64,000 nucleotides of DNA from Acidimicrobiales bacterium (GTDB lineage Bacteria > Actinomycetota > Acidimicrobiia > Acidimicrobiales > MedAcidi-G1): assembly GCA_022452035.1 (NCBI GenBank), contig JAKURV010000003.1, forward strand, positions 62,001 to 126,000, read 5' to 3'. Numbering within the stretch: the stretch's first letter is position 1; each line of letters opens with the position of its first letter. Both the position numbers and the translations under genes were made by a program. The notes below the pieces were generated by a model. The model worked only from the letters and a program-made list of their open reading frames with translations. It was not told where the DNA came from and did not search any database. Positions 18,171 through 26,814 of this stretch are shown piece after piece.

Positions 18171-19166
18171 GTGACCCTCGATCCCGAGCGTCGCCTTTCC
18201 CTCCGAGGCGCCAAGTTGCGCGCCCTGATATCCGATGCGATAGGCGAGCCGGCGTCCGACCTGGAGTCCGACGGCAACCAGTGCTTCGACGGCACCCGGC
18301 TGTGGGTGCTGGCCGACGAGGACGACCCGGAGCGCGCCCTGGGCAGCGCCGTGTTCCGGTCCGTACGGTTCGGCGAGGCACCGATGACCGTCTGCTTCGA
18401 CGATCGGGAGGCGGCCGCCGAGGCCACCCGTCGGGCCGCCGCCCTCCTCCCTGCACCGGACATCCGACGGGTAGACGGTCGTCGGCTAGTGGAGGTCGCA
18501 CCCGCCGATACGCCTAGCGTCGTGGACCCACCCGGGGCGCCGGTCGGGTTCGAGGACCTGTGTCGGGGCGTAGGGGTCGAGCCGATGGTCGAACACGGGA
18601 TCTGGCGCGGGGAAGTGGCGGGTCTCGAGGTCGTTCGGGTGGTCGATGACCCGGAACTGGGCAACCACGTCCAGGTCGGGGTGGGGCGCTTCGACCGAGA
18701 GGCAGGGATGCTCCTGCACGCCGACCAACCACAGGGCGAGTCACTGGCCGCAGCGGCCGACCTGGTGCGAGCCCATCGTCGGCCCGGCACCGGCGCCCAT
18801 CCGCTGTCCACACTGTGCCGGGAGCGTTGGCTCCGGCGGGACCTGTGCATCGACCCGTCCCCGGTGGGCCTGGTTGACCTGGAACCCGTAGATCCCGCCG
18901 ACCAGCGGGCCAACCTCCGTGACCCGGCGCCAGCGCCGGCATTGGGCACCGACTCAGAAGGTCGACGGGTGCTGGTGGTCTGCTCGGTGGGGGTGGATCC
19001 ACAGATCGTCTCGGCGACCGCCGACCTGGTGCTGCGCGAGACGCCCGACCGGGTGGTGGTGGCCCTCCCGGACCGGGACATCCTGGTTCCCGTAGAACAG
19101 GCCCTGGCCCGCCTCCGGGCCCCGGTCAACGTGGTCGGTGTGGTGTGCGGCTGGGAAGGCGCCTGA
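18171..19166 (+). CDS. Conserved-context protein of unknown function between rpmE and prfA
   Basis: A 331-residue soluble protein that I do not recognise. It is acidic, with an N-terminal part of mixed helices (LRGAKLRALISDAIGEP) and two segments resembling alpha/beta units. One (about residues 55-75) reads GTRLWVLADEDDPERALG; the last (about 265-330) reads RRVLVVCSVGVDPQIVSATADL then DRVVVALPDRDILVP. There is no signal peptide, membrane helix or catalytic motif that I can name. Its position in the rho-rpmE-prfA-prmC run hints at a role linked to translation or simply co-transcription. The GTG at 18171 is the first start after the rpmE stop. Confidence 0.6.
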   Translation: MTLDPERRLSLRGAKLRALISDAIGEPASDLESDGNQCFDGTRLWVLADEDDPERALGSAVFRSVRFGEAPMTVCFDDREAAAEATRRAAALLPAPDIRRVDGRRLVEVAPADTPSVVDPPGAPVGFEDLCRGVGVEPMVEHGIWRGEVAGLEVVRVVDDPELGNHVQVGVGRFDREAGMLLHADQPQGESLAAAADLVRAHRRPGTGAHPLSTLCRERWLRRDLCIDPSPVGLVDLEPVDPADQRANLRDPAPAPALGTDSEGRRVLVVCSVGVDPQIVSATADLVLRETPDRVVVALPDRDILVPVEQALARLRAPVNVVGVVCGWEGA

Positions 19167-19219
19167 GCGATCCGTCCCGGGTAGTTGCCGTCCTGACCGT
19201 CCTGCAGGGGGCCGGTCGG

Positions 19220-19225
19220 TACCCT
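19220..19225 (+). promoter_or_regulatory. Leaderless-type -10 element (TACCCT) for prfA
   Basis: TACCCT in GGTACCCT context ends 7 bases before the prfA GTG. Confidence 0.5.
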
Positions 19226-19232
19226 GAACACA

Positions 19233-20309
19233 GTGCGTGAACAGGTAGAGGCCCTGGAGGCCGAGTACACGGAGGTCGAAACCCGGTTGGCCAATCCGAC
19301 GGTCATCGGGGACCCCGTGCAGCTGCAGGCGGCGGGACGCCGGTTCAAGGAACTGGAGCAGGTCCTGGCCGTAGGGCGGCCGCTGAACCGCGCCCAAGAT
19401 GACCTGGAGACGGCCCGGGAACTGGCCGAGGAGGCAGAGGGCGACGAGCGCGAACTCCTCCGGAACGAGATGGCCGATCTGGAGGCCGACATTGAACGCC
19501 TGGAAGGTGATCTACGCGCCCTCCTCCTGCCCCGCGACCCCAACGACGGCCGCCCGGTGATCCTTGAGATCCGGGGAGCGGAGGGTGGCGAGGAAGCCAA
19601 CCTCTTCGCCCGCGACCTCCACGAGATGTACCTGGCGCTAGCCGCTGCCCACGGCTGGTCGATCGAGCCGATGGAGGCCCGGGAGTCCGACATGGGAGGC
19701 TTCAGTGAGGTCATGGTCCTAGTCAGAGGCGACGACGCATGGACCCGCCTCAAGTACGAGGGCGGGGTCCACCGGGTCCAGCGGGTGCCGGTGACCGAGT
19801 CCCAGGGCCGGATACATACATCGTCGGCGACGGTCAGCGTTCTACCCGAGGCCGACGAGGTCGAGGTAGTGGTCGACGACAAGGACCTCCAGGTCGACGT
19901 TTACCGGGCCTCCGGACCGGGCGGTCAGTCAGTGAACACCACCGATTCGGCAGTCCGTATCACCCACCTGCCGACCGGTCTCGTGGTCTCCATGCAGGAC
20001 GAGAAGAGCCAGCTCCAGAACAAAGTGAAGGCGCTCCGGGTGCTGCGAAGCCGGTTGCTCCAGATCGAACAGGATCGGGCCCGTTCCGAGGCCTCGGAGG
20101 CCCGCCGGGGCCAGGTCGGCGGCGGTGGTCGGTCGGAGAAGATCCGGACCTACAACTTCAAGGAGAACCGGGTCACCGACCATCGGATCGGGTTGACCCT
20201 TCACAGACTGGATCGCATCCTGGCTGGGGACCTGGACAAGGTGACCGACGGCCTGCTGGCCGACGAGCGGACCCGACAGCTGGCCGAGGGCCTCGACGGT
20301 GGGAACTGA
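19233..20309 (+). CDS. prfA: Peptide chain release factor 1
   Basis: A 358-residue factor releasing finished proteins at UAA and UAG codons. It has the N-terminal coiled helices, the stop-codon recognition region after VHRVQRVPVTESQGRIHTS (the PVT of the PxT tripeptide class is about five residues further upstream than IHTS), and the catalytic GGQ in SGPGGQSVNTTDSAVR. The C-terminus has the usual KIRTYNFKENRVTDHRIG. The GTG start is supported by the TACCCT element 7 bases before it. prmC, whose product methylates the GGQ glutamine, overlaps the end by 11 bases. Confidence 0.96.
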   Translation: MREQVEALEAEYTEVETRLANPTVIGDPVQLQAAGRRFKELEQVLAVGRPLNRAQDDLETARELAEEAEGDERELLRNEMADLEADIERLEGDLRALLLPRDPNDGRPVILEIRGAEGGEEANLFARDLHEMYLALAAAHGWSIEPMEARESDMGGFSEVMVLVRGDDAWTRLKYEGGVHRVQRVPVTESQGRIHTSSATVSVLPEADEVEVVVDDKDLQVDVYRASGPGGQSVNTTDSAVRITHLPTGLVVSMQDEKSQLQNKVKALRVLRSRLLQIEQDRARSEASEARRGQVGGGGRSEKIRTYNFKENRVTDHRIGLTLHRLDRILAGDLDKVTDGLLADERTRQLAEGLDGGN

Positions 20310-21189
20310 CCCGACCGGCGACGAAGGCACCATCGCCTGGCGGGAGGTCCTGGCCGAGACCGAGCACCGGGTGGTGGCCGCCGGGCTTCCGGCCCAGGAA
20401 GCCCACTGGATCGTGGAGGAGGCATCCGGGAGCGGCCGGGGAGGCAGTCTGGACGATCCGGTGACCGCTCGGGGCATGACCCATCACGACGCCATGGTGG
20501 GTCGCCGCTTGGCTGGAGAGCCGTTGCAGTACGTCCTGGGCCGTTGGGCCTTCCGAGGACTGGACCTGATGGTCGACCCGAGGGTCCTGATCCCCCGACC
20601 GGAGACCGAGGTGGTGGCCGGGCTGGCCCTCGCCGAGGTGGACCGGGTGGCCGCCGGTCGGACCGACAGTCCGGTGCAGGTGGCGGACTTGGGGACCGGA
20701 TCGGGGGCCATCGGCCTGTCGATCGCCGTCGAGCGCATTGGAACCCGGGTGTGGTGTACCGACGTGTCGACCGGTGCCCTAGCAGTAGCCCGAGCCAACT
20801 GCGCCGGATTGGGGCGGCCTGCCCGGAGGGTGACTCTGGCCGAGGGGTCGTGGTTTGAGGCGCTGCCGACCGAGCTCAAATCCAGCCTCGACGTGGTGGT
20901 GGCCAACCCCCCTTACGTGGACCGGGCCGGAGACCTCCCGGTCGAAGTGGTGGCCTGGGAGCCGGTCGAGGCCCTGTTCGCAGAAAGGGATGGCCGGGCC
21001 GACCTAGAGGCGCTGGTGGATGGTGCACCGACCTGGCTAGCCCCCGGAGGCGCCCTGGTGCTGGAGATGTCACCCGACCAGGCTGGGGACCTGGCCGATC
21101 GGGCCCGGGAGGTCGGCTTCGACGAGGCGGAGATCCACCTCGATCTGGCCGGACGGGACCGGGCGATGGTGGCCCGGCTGTCACGATGA
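20299..21189 (+). CDS. prmC: Release factor glutamine N5-methyltransferase
   Basis: A 296-residue SAM-dependent enzyme that methylates the glutamine in the GGQ motif of release factors. An N-terminal helical domain (about 1-85) holds the release factor. The Rossmann domain has motif I VADLGTGSGAIGLSIA, and the amide-binding NPPY motif is in VVANPPYVD. It overlaps the end of prfA by 11 bases and the next gene by four (ATGA), so the three genes are coupled. Confidence 0.95.
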   Translation: MGTDPTGDEGTIAWREVLAETEHRVVAAGLPAQEAHWIVEEASGSGRGGSLDDPVTARGMTHHDAMVGRRLAGEPLQYVLGRWAFRGLDLMVDPRVLIPRPETEVVAGLALAEVDRVAAGRTDSPVQVADLGTGSGAIGLSIAVERIGTRVWCTDVSTGALAVARANCAGLGRPARRVTLAEGSWFEALPTELKSSLDVVVANPPYVDRAGDLPVEVVAWEPVEALFAERDGRADLEALVDGAPTWLAPGGALVLEMSPDQAGDLADRAREVGFDEAEIHLDLAGRDRAMVARLSR

Positions 21190-21851
21190 GCGAGCCCCCT
21201 ACGCTGGACGTCGGAGCCGATCCGGTGGCCGCGGTGGCCGCTGCGGTGCGGACGCTTTCCGCCGGCGGCGTAGTGGTCCTCCCCACGGAGACGGTGTACG
21301 GCGTGGCCGCCCTGCCCTCGTGCCGCAACGCCATCGACGAGGTCTTCCGACGAAAGGGCCGCCCCCCCGAACGCCTCGTGGCCGTGTTGGTGGCCGACGG
21401 TGATCAGGCCCGAGCGCTGGTGGAGGCCGACGACCGGTTCGAACGATTGGCGACGGCCTTCTGGCCCGGTCCGCTCACCGTGGTCGGACACCGTCGCGGT
21501 GACCGAGACGATGACCTCTTCCTGGGCGACGGGACGACCGAGGGGGGAGGGGCGACGGTCGGGGTGCGGTGGCCCGACCACGACCTGGTCCGGGCTATCG
21601 CCGCCGAGGTCGGCCCAATTGCCGCTACTTCGGCCAACCGGACCGGGCAGCCGACCCCGGACACGGCCGCCGGGGCAGCTGCCGCGCTGGGTGGCGGCCT
21701 ACTGGTCTTAGACGGAGGACCGTGCACCGGAGAGCCATCCACCGTGGTCGACCTCACCGCCCACCCGGCACGGGTGGTCCGCCGAGGAGCCATCACCGAG
21801 GGCGACCTCGAACGGGCCGGAGTCTCCGTGGAGGTCGTCGAACAGCGGTGA
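21186..21851 (+). CDS. L-threonylcarbamoyladenylate synthase (Sua5/YrdC family)
   Basis: A 221-residue enzyme joining threonine, bicarbonate and ATP to make threonylcarbamoyl-AMP for the t6A37 modification of ANN-decoding tRNAs. The YrdC fold is indicated by GGVVVLPTETVYGVAAL, RKGRPPERLVAVLV, FWPGPLTVV, VGVRWPDHDLVRAI and GPIAATSANRTGQPT. It lacks the extra C-terminal Sua5 domain, so it is TsaC-sized. It is coupled to prmC through an ATGA overlap, a neighbourhood seen in many actinobacteria. A polar linker (RDDDLFLGDGTTEGG) interrupts the usual spacing. Confidence 0.9.
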   Translation: MSEPPTLDVGADPVAAVAAAVRTLSAGGVVVLPTETVYGVAALPSCRNAIDEVFRRKGRPPERLVAVLVADGDQARALVEADDRFERLATAFWPGPLTVVGHRRGDRDDDLFLGDGTTEGGGATVGVRWPDHDLVRAIAAEVGPIAATSANRTGQPTPDTAAGAAAALGGGLLVLDGGPCTGEPSTVVDLTAHPARVVRRGAITEGDLERAGVSVEVVEQR

Positions 21852-21871
21852 TCCGGAGAGCGGTCGACGGG

Positions 21872-21877
21872 TAGCCT
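21872..21877 (+). promoter_or_regulatory. Leaderless-type -10 element (TAGCCT) for rpiB
   Basis: TAGCCT in GGGTAGCCTCG context ends 7 bases before the rpiB ATG. Confidence 0.55.
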
Positions 21878-21884
21878 CGCCGCC

Positions 21885-22334
21885 ATGTACGCCATCGCCG
21901 TCGGGTCCGACCACGCCGGATACGCACTCAAGCAGCTGCTGGCCGAGGAGTTGAGGGACCTGGGCCATGAGGTCTTGGACCTTGGCGCACACTCCACCGA
22001 CCAGGTTGACTACCCGGACTTCGGTGCCGCGGTGGGCCATGCCGTGGCTGACGGCGACGTCGATCTGGGGGTCTGCGTGTGCGGTTCGGGAATCGGCATC
22101 GCCATGGCTGCCAACAAGGTTGCGGGGATCCGGGCGGCCACCGCGCAAAACGCCGAATCGGCCCGTCTGGCACGGGAGCACAATGACGCCAACGTCCTAT
22201 GCCTTGGCGAGCGCCTGATCGATGCCGAGGCAGCCGTCGACGCCCTCCGGGCCTGGCTGGATGCGGGGTTTGAGGGTGGTCGCCACGTCGGTCGGGTGGA
22301 GAAACTGGCCCGGCTGGACGGGTCGGACGGCTGA
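21885..22334 (+). CDS. rpiB: Ribose-5-phosphate isomerase B
   Basis: A 149-residue enzyme interconverting ribose 5-phosphate and ribulose 5-phosphate in the pentose phosphate pathway. The N-terminal GSDHAGYALK motif and the active-site CGSGIGIAMAANKVAGIRAA are classic RpiB/LacAB signatures; the cysteine in CGSG is the catalytic base. The start is fixed both by homology and by TAGCCT 7 bases upstream. Confidence 0.95.
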   Translation: MYAIAVGSDHAGYALKQLLAEELRDLGHEVLDLGAHSTDQVDYPDFGAAVGHAVADGDVDLGVCVCGSGIGIAMAANKVAGIRAATAQNAESARLAREHNDANVLCLGERLIDAEAAVDALRAWLDAGFEGGRHVGRVEKLARLDGSDG

Positions 22335-22343
22335 GAAGAACCG

Positions 22344-22622
22344 GTGACCGACCGCGGAAATAAGCCGGTTCAGCTCTCCGGCCTGGAGACGGCCACCCCG
22401 ACGGAGACGGTCGTCGAGCCCACTCTGGACGACGGCGACCACGACCGGTTCGCCCACTTCGCCCGCAAGACCGACATCGTGAAGTCAGCGGTGACCGGGA
22501 AGCCGATCGTGGCCCTCTGTGGCAAGGTGTGGGTCCCGAACCGGAACCCCGACCGCTACCCGGTGTGCCCGACCTGCCGCGAGATCTACGAGCGGAAGAA
22601 GGCCGGTGAGGCGGGCGCCTGA
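22344..22622 (+). CDS. DUF3039 family protein
   Basis: A 92-residue small acidic protein found across actinobacteria. It has the HDRFAHFARK segment, and its C-terminal half carries LCGKVWVP and VCPTCREIYE, where Cys residues resemble a small zinc knuckle. The function is unknown. It starts at a GTG ten bases after rpiB and is probably in the same transcript. Confidence 0.8.
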   Translation: MTDRGNKPVQLSGLETATPTETVVEPTLDDGDHDRFAHFARKTDIVKSAVTGKPIVALCGKVWVPNRNPDRYPVCPTCREIYERKKAGEAGA

Positions 22623-22645
22623 GCGCCGGCCCACCACCCTCCGCC

Positions 22646-23896
22646 ATGGGAATGCTCCGCACGCTCCGGGCCGTGGTGCGGCTTCGGCGCCCGGAGCGGG
22701 ACCGGACCGCCCGACGCCTGCGGGCAGCGGCCAACGTGGACGACCTGCGGAACCTCGCTCGGCGACGCCTGCCAGCCGGAGTCTTCGACTACATCGACGG
22801 TGCCGCCGAAGACGAGTTGGCTTTGGCTCGAAACGTGGAGGCCTTCCGAGCTACGACGTTTCGGCCCCGGGTCCTCCGGGGCCTGGGCTCCCTGGATCCG
22901 TCCACCACCCTGCTGGGTCGGCCATTGGCCTTCCCCCTGGTGCTGGCTCCCACCGGGTTCACCCGGATCGCCGATCCGGCCGGCGAGTTGGCTGTGGTCC
23001 GGGCGGCCGGCCGAGCCGGGATTCCGTTCACCCTGTCCACCATGGGTACCCGGTCGATCGAGGAGTGTGCGGCGGTGGCCGGACCGGGAGCCCGTCTGTG
23101 GTTCCAGGTGTACGCCTGGCGCGACCGGGACCTCATCCGACGCCTGGTGGACCGGGCAGCCGCTGCGGGATTTGAGGCACTCTGTCTGACCGTTGACACC
23201 GCGGTTTTGGGTCGCCGTGAGCGTGATATCCGCCGGGGTCTGACCCTGCCGCCCGAGATTGGACCCGGCACCTTCCTGGACGGGATCCGGCGGCCCGGTT
23301 GGACTTGGCGGTTTTTGCGCTCCGAGCCGATCCGGTTCGCCAACGTGGAGGGTCTGGCCGACGGGAAGGGTGGTCCGGGCGACGGGCGTCGGGCTGTGGA
23401 CCTGGCGGGCTATATGAATGCCCAGTTCGACCACGGTCTGTCGTGGGACGACGTTGGCTGGCTCCGGTCGATTTGGAACGGTCCGGTCTTGGTCAAGGGG
23501 ATCCAGTCTGTCGCGGACGCCCGGCTGGCCGTTGAGCACGGAGTGGAGGGGGTGGTGCTCTCCAACCACGGAGGCCGTCAGCTTGATTCGGCGCCAGCCC
23601 CCTTCGACCTGGTGCCCGACGTGGTGGCGGCAGTCGGTGGGCGGATCGAGGTGGTGTGTGACGGCGGAGTGCGCCGAGGCTCCGACATCGTTAAGGCGGT
23701 AGCGGCCGGGGCCACGGCCACCATGGGAGGACGCCTGTTCCTTTACGCCCTAGCGGCGGCTGGTGAGGCTGGCGTGGACCACGTGCTGGAGTTGCTGCGG
23801 TTGGGGACCGAACGAACCATGGCCCTGGTGGGAGCGGCGTCGGTAGGCGACTTGGGGCCTGAACTGCTGGACACGAAAGGGCCGTCCGACCGGTGA
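22646..23896 (+). CDS. FMN-dependent alpha-hydroxy-acid dehydrogenase/oxidase
   Basis: A 416-residue TIM-barrel flavoenzyme of the lactate/glycolate oxidase family, oxidising an L-2-hydroxy acid to the 2-keto acid. Motifs present are FDYIDGAAEDE near the N-terminus, the substrate/FMN region LAPTGFTRIADPAGE, LSTMGTRSIEE, LTVDTAVLGRRERD, the active-site SNHGGRQLDSAPAPFD with the catalytic histidine, and CDGGVRRGSDIVKA. It overlaps the next gene (PhyH dioxygenase) by GTGA, suggesting a joint pathway. The exact substrate is unknown. I see no mycofactocin genes that would argue for MftD. Confidence 0.85.
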   Translation: MGMLRTLRAVVRLRRPERDRTARRLRAAANVDDLRNLARRRLPAGVFDYIDGAAEDELALARNVEAFRATTFRPRVLRGLGSLDPSTTLLGRPLAFPLVLAPTGFTRIADPAGELAVVRAAGRAGIPFTLSTMGTRSIEECAAVAGPGARLWFQVYAWRDRDLIRRLVDRAAAAGFEALCLTVDTAVLGRRERDIRRGLTLPPEIGPGTFLDGIRRPGWTWRFLRSEPIRFANVEGLADGKGGPGDGRRAVDLAGYMNAQFDHGLSWDDVGWLRSIWNGPVLVKGIQSVADARLAVEHGVEGVVLSNHGGRQLDSAPAPFDLVPDVVAAVGGRIEVVCDGGVRRGSDIVKAVAAGATATMGGRLFLYALAAAGEAGVDHVLELLRLGTERTMALVGAASVGDLGPELLDTKGPSDR

Positions 23897-24708
23897 TCCT
23901 TGAGGGTGACTACCGGAGAGACGGCGCGGTCTGTGTTCGCCAGGCCTTCAGCGACGAACACCTTCGTTGGGCCACGGAGGCCATCGAGGCCAACTTGGCC
24001 GACCTCTCGCCACTGGCCAAGCGGGCCAGCTCCCATGACGACGGGGCCTTCGTCGAGGATTTCTGCAACTGGGACCGGATCCCAGAGATGGAACAGTTCA
24101 TCCGCGAGTCGCCTGCTGCACGGATCGCCGCCACCCTGACGGAGTCGAGCACCGTGCGTCTGTACCACGACCACGTCCTGGTGAAGGAGCCTGGAACCCG
24201 ACAGCACACCCGTTGGCATCAGGATCTTCCTTACTACAACGTGAACGGCCATCAGAATGCCAGCATGTGGTTCCCCGTCGACCCAGTGGACCGGTCGGCC
24301 GCCATTCGCTTTATTGCCGGCACCCACCGTGGACCCTGGTATATGCCTCGGACCTTCCTTGACGACCGGGCCGCTTGGTTCCCGGAGGGCAGCCTCGCTG
24401 AAATCCCTGACTTTGACGCCGATCCCGAGCGGTGGCCGGTCATTGGGTGGGCGCTTGAACCGGGCGACGCTGTCTTCTTCAACATGTTGACCGTGCATGG
24501 TTCGGGCGGGGTGGGCGGAACGACCCGGAGGCGTGTCCTGTCGGTCCGCTTCCTAGGCGATGACATGGTCCACGCTTCCCGCTCGTGGCCGACGTCGCCT
24601 CCCTTCCCTGGACTCGTCGAAGAGCTAGACGACGGCTGTCCCCTCGACCATCCCCTCTTCCCGGTCCTGTGGACTCGGAGTGGAACCGAGGCTGAACCAC
24701 GAAACTGA
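23893..24708 (+). CDS. Phytanoyl-CoA dioxygenase (PhyH) family Fe(II)/2-oxoglutarate oxygenase
   Basis: A 271-residue non-haem iron oxygenase. The Fe(II) ligands are visible as HQD in TRWHQDLPYY and the distal histidine in LTVHGSGG; the Arg in the following TRRRVLSVRF should bind 2-oxoglutarate. The family hydroxylates alpha-carbons of acyl-CoA, small molecules or natural products. Coupling to a 2-hydroxy-acid oxidase is suggestive: one enzyme could make the 2-hydroxy compound that the other oxidises. That is inference. Confidence 0.85.
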   Translation: MILEGDYRRDGAVCVRQAFSDEHLRWATEAIEANLADLSPLAKRASSHDDGAFVEDFCNWDRIPEMEQFIRESPAARIAATLTESSTVRLYHDHVLVKEPGTRQHTRWHQDLPYYNVNGHQNASMWFPVDPVDRSAAIRFIAGTHRGPWYMPRTFLDDRAAWFPEGSLAEIPDFDADPERWPVIGWALEPGDAVFFNMLTVHGSGGVGGTTRRRVLSVRFLGDDMVHASRSWPTSPPFPGLVEELDDGCPLDHPLFPVLWTRSGTEAEPRN

Positions 24709-24719
24709 GACCGACTCAG
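24705..24719. terminator. Hairpin overlapping the dioxygenase stop
   Basis: CTGAG-ACCGA-CTCAG can fold at the end of the dioxygenase gene, upstream of the convergent TetR gene. The stem is short and has no T-run. Confidence 0.25.
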
Positions 24720-24824
24720 CCTGTCGAACATCCCGCCATTGGTGAGCGGTCATGAGAGAGGGTCCGCATTGCCGCTCTAGCGTTCCGAGCCGGACGGACG
24801 GGACTGCTAGTAGTACTAGTCGGC

Positions 24825-25460
24825 TCAGGCCACGAGGGTGCTTGGGGTGGTCAGCACCCCGACCAGGACGTCAGTCAGGTCCTGCTCGTAGGATGGGTCA
24901 TCGAGGAGCGGGGCGGCTCCCGAGTCGAGAGTGACGGCCCGAGCGGCCAGCGACGAGGTCATGAGGCGGATCATGGCCACCAGGCGGGCGTTACGGATCG
25001 TCGAGTCAGGCCCGTCAGCCCGGGCTTCCAGTTCAACCAATGCCTCGGTGAGGTGGGTCTGGTCGACTCCTCCAGGGACGTTCTGCCAGGCCGGGAACCG
25101 GTCTGACAACTGGGCCACGATGCGGACGTATCGGCGGCCCCGGGGGTAGGCCAGGACGGCGGTCATCGGTTGTACCAGAGCCGAGACCAGAGGGCGGACG
25201 TCGGCCGGTGGCGTCGGCTCCAACTGGAGAGCGGCCAGCAGTTCGCCGCGGTGGGTGTCGACGGGGTTGCCGTGCTCGGCCAAGATGGCGTCCAGCACGC
25301 CCTCCCGGGAACCGAAATGATAAGTGAGTGCCGAGGTGTTGCGCTGACCGGCGGCCCGGACGATGTTGCCCATGGTCGCCTGCCAGATGCCGACCTCAGC
25401 GAACTGTTGTTCAGCCTCGGCCAGCAGCCGGGCCCGGGTCTCGCTTCCGTCGCGGGCCAC
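24825..25460 (-). CDS. TetR-family transcriptional regulator
   Basis: A 211-residue repressor-type protein. The N-terminal helix-turn-helix reads AEQQFAEVGIWQATMGNIVRAAGQ, followed by NTSALTYHFGSREGVL, the TetR recognition region. The C-terminal ligand domain is all-helical. A good Shine-Dalgarno sequence (GGAGG) precedes its GTG start. It is encoded in the same direction as the LLM oxidoreductase, 26 bases downstream of it, and probably controls that gene and the divergent malonyl-CoA synthetase; inverted repeats lie in that promoter gap. Confidence 0.88.
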   Translation of the reverse strand: MARDGSETRARLLAEAEQQFAEVGIWQATMGNIVRAAGQRNTSALTYHFGSREGVLDAILAEHGNPVDTHRGELLAALQLEPTPPADVRPLVSALVQPMTAVLAYPRGRRYVRIVAQLSDRFPAWQNVPGGVDQTHLTEALVELEARADGPDSTIRNARLVAMIRLMTSSLAARAVTLDSGAAPLLDDPSYEQDLTDVLVGVLTTPSTLVA

Positions 25461-25486
25461 GGGACCTCCAGAGTCAGTTTCCGGAC

Positions 25487-26698
25487 CTAGCCCAGGGGGA
25501 GCAGGGCGGTGGTCGGGATGACCGACACGTCGATGTCCTCTGGGATCGCGTACTGGAAGTCCGGGTACCGCCGGCGAGCCTCGGCTCGGTACCGGTCGGT
25601 GGAGTGGGTACGGTCGCCGTCGTACTCCGGGATGACCCGATCGCCGAACAGCTCGATCATCTCCAAGGTCTGGTCATGGGTTAGACCCTCGGTGGGAAGT
25701 CCGAACACCACCTGATCACAGCCCACCTCCTGATACCGGTTCAGTTGCTCGCTGACCTCCTCGGGATTGCCGCACAGCATGTAGCCACCGTCGATGGCCA
25801 GGTCCAGCAGCTCGTCAGTCCAACCTGGGTCGACCGGCGGGTTGGGCCAGGTGATGGCATCCGGGGACTTAGGCATGGTGTCGTGGTACATGTTGACCAT
25901 GGTCACCAGATAGCCCCGCCCCTTGGCCTTGGCCACGGCGCGGGCCTCCTCCCGGTCCTCCAGACAGATGCAGGCGTTGGTCATCATCACGTTGTCGTTC
26001 CTGAACTGGCCGATCTGCTCGACCGGATCCTGGATGGCCTCCTTGTAGGCCTCCACCCTGCCCCTGAGGTTGTGGATAGGTTCGAAGTTGAAGGCGATGG
26101 CACCGATGCCCAGGGAACCGGCCTTAGCGAAGGTGGGTGGGTTACCGCAGGCCACCCAAAGCGGCGGGTGGCCCTTGCCGTAGGGCTTGGGGAGGATGTT
26201 GTGGGGGGTCGGCACGGTGAAGAACTCCCCGTCGAAGTCGTAGTCCTTCTGCTCCCACATGCGAGGGATCTCGCGGATGACCTCGTCCCACTGGGCCTTG
26301 GTCTCGCTGGGGTCCATGACGTTGAAGGTGCGTAACTCGTGACTGCCGGCACCTCGACCCGTGCCGAACTCGAACCGGTTGTTCGTGACGTGGTCGAGCA
26401 TGGCTGCCCGTTCGGCGATGCGGACCGGGTGTTCCTTGTTGGTCGGCAGGCTGGTGATGGCCGAGCCGATGTGGATGTAGTCGGTCTGGGCGGCCACCCA
26501 GCCCATGACTGGGGCGGGGGCCGACATGTGGCTGTACTCGGTCAGGCCGTGGTGCTCGCCGAACCAGATGTACTTCCAGTTGTGCTTGTCGGCCAGGATG
26601 GCGTACTCGGCCTCTCGGAGGAGCTCGGTGTGCTCGCTCTCGGAGTCGTGGGCGGCCGGCCCGGGGGTATAGCCGTTACTGAAGATGCCGAACTCCAT
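25487..26698 (-). CDS. LLM-class flavin-dependent oxidoreductase (luciferase-like)
   Basis: A 403-residue monooxygenase/oxidoreductase with the bacterial luciferase TIM-barrel fold. It opens with MEFGIFSNGY, then IWFGEHH, SHMSAPAPVMGWVAAQT and EFGTGRGAGSHE, the last forming part of the flavin pocket. Such enzymes use FMNH2 or F420H2; the cofactor cannot be decided from these motifs. The ATG at 26698 has AGGAG upstream and is preferred over an in-frame start 54 bases earlier. It probably forms an operon with the TetR gene. Confidence 0.86.
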   Translation of the reverse strand: MEFGIFSNGYTPGPAAHDSESEHTELLREAEYAILADKHNWKYIWFGEHHGLTEYSHMSAPAPVMGWVAAQTDYIHIGSAITSLPTNKEHPVRIAERAAMLDHVTNNRFEFGTGRGAGSHELRTFNVMDPSETKAQWDEVIREIPRMWEQKDYDFDGEFFTVPTPHNILPKPYGKGHPPLWVACGNPPTFAKAGSLGIGAIAFNFEPIHNLRGRVEAYKEAIQDPVEQIGQFRNDNVMMTNACICLEDREEARAVAKAKGRGYLVTMVNMYHDTMPKSPDAITWPNPPVDPGWTDELLDLAIDGGYMLCGNPEEVSEQLNRYQEVGCDQVVFGLPTEGLTHDQTLEMIELFGDRVIPEYDGDRTHSTDRYRAEARRRYPDFQYAIPEDIDVSVIPTTALLPLG

Positions 26699-26744
26699 CG
26701 GGTGCTCCTGAGGTCGGGCCGAGACCGGTGGTCCGGCAGGTAGT

Positions 26745-26770
26745 AATACCATTCATTAGTATTGTTGAAT
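26745..26770. promoter_or_regulatory. Nested AT-rich inverted repeats, candidate TetR operator
   Basis: AATAC (26745-26749) pairs with GTATT (26759-26763), and ATTCA (26751-26755) pairs with TGAAT (26766-26770). The AT-rich patch stands out in GC-rich sequence and sits between the divergent LLM and malonyl-CoA synthetase genes, beside a TetR gene. No protein binding is shown. Confidence 0.4.
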
Positions 26771-26801
26771 CGTCGTTCCGGGTCAAGCCCGACAGGCCCG
26801 G

Positions 26802-26807
26802 TACGGT
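26802..26807 (+). promoter_or_regulatory. Leaderless-type -10 element (TACGGT) for the MatB-like gene
   Basis: TACGGT ends 7 bases before the GTG at 26815. Confidence 0.5.
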
Positions 26808-26814
26808 CCGCCGG

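Noticed and set aside
18104-19882. A 592-codon open frame on the minus strand
   Set aside because: It is antisense to the unknown gene and prfA, and its translation is Ser/Arg/Thr-rich low complexity, as expected from an opposite frame in GC-rich DNA.
22646-24708. Mycofactocin dehydrogenase (MftD) call for the FMN enzyme
   Set aside because: No mftA, mftB, mftC or other mycofactocin genes are nearby; the motifs only support the general alpha-hydroxy-acid oxidase family.
24803-24821. Partly palindromic GACTGCTAG/ACTAGTC patch
   Set aside because: The arms pair only with a two-base bulge, and it lies between convergent genes where no promoter is expected.
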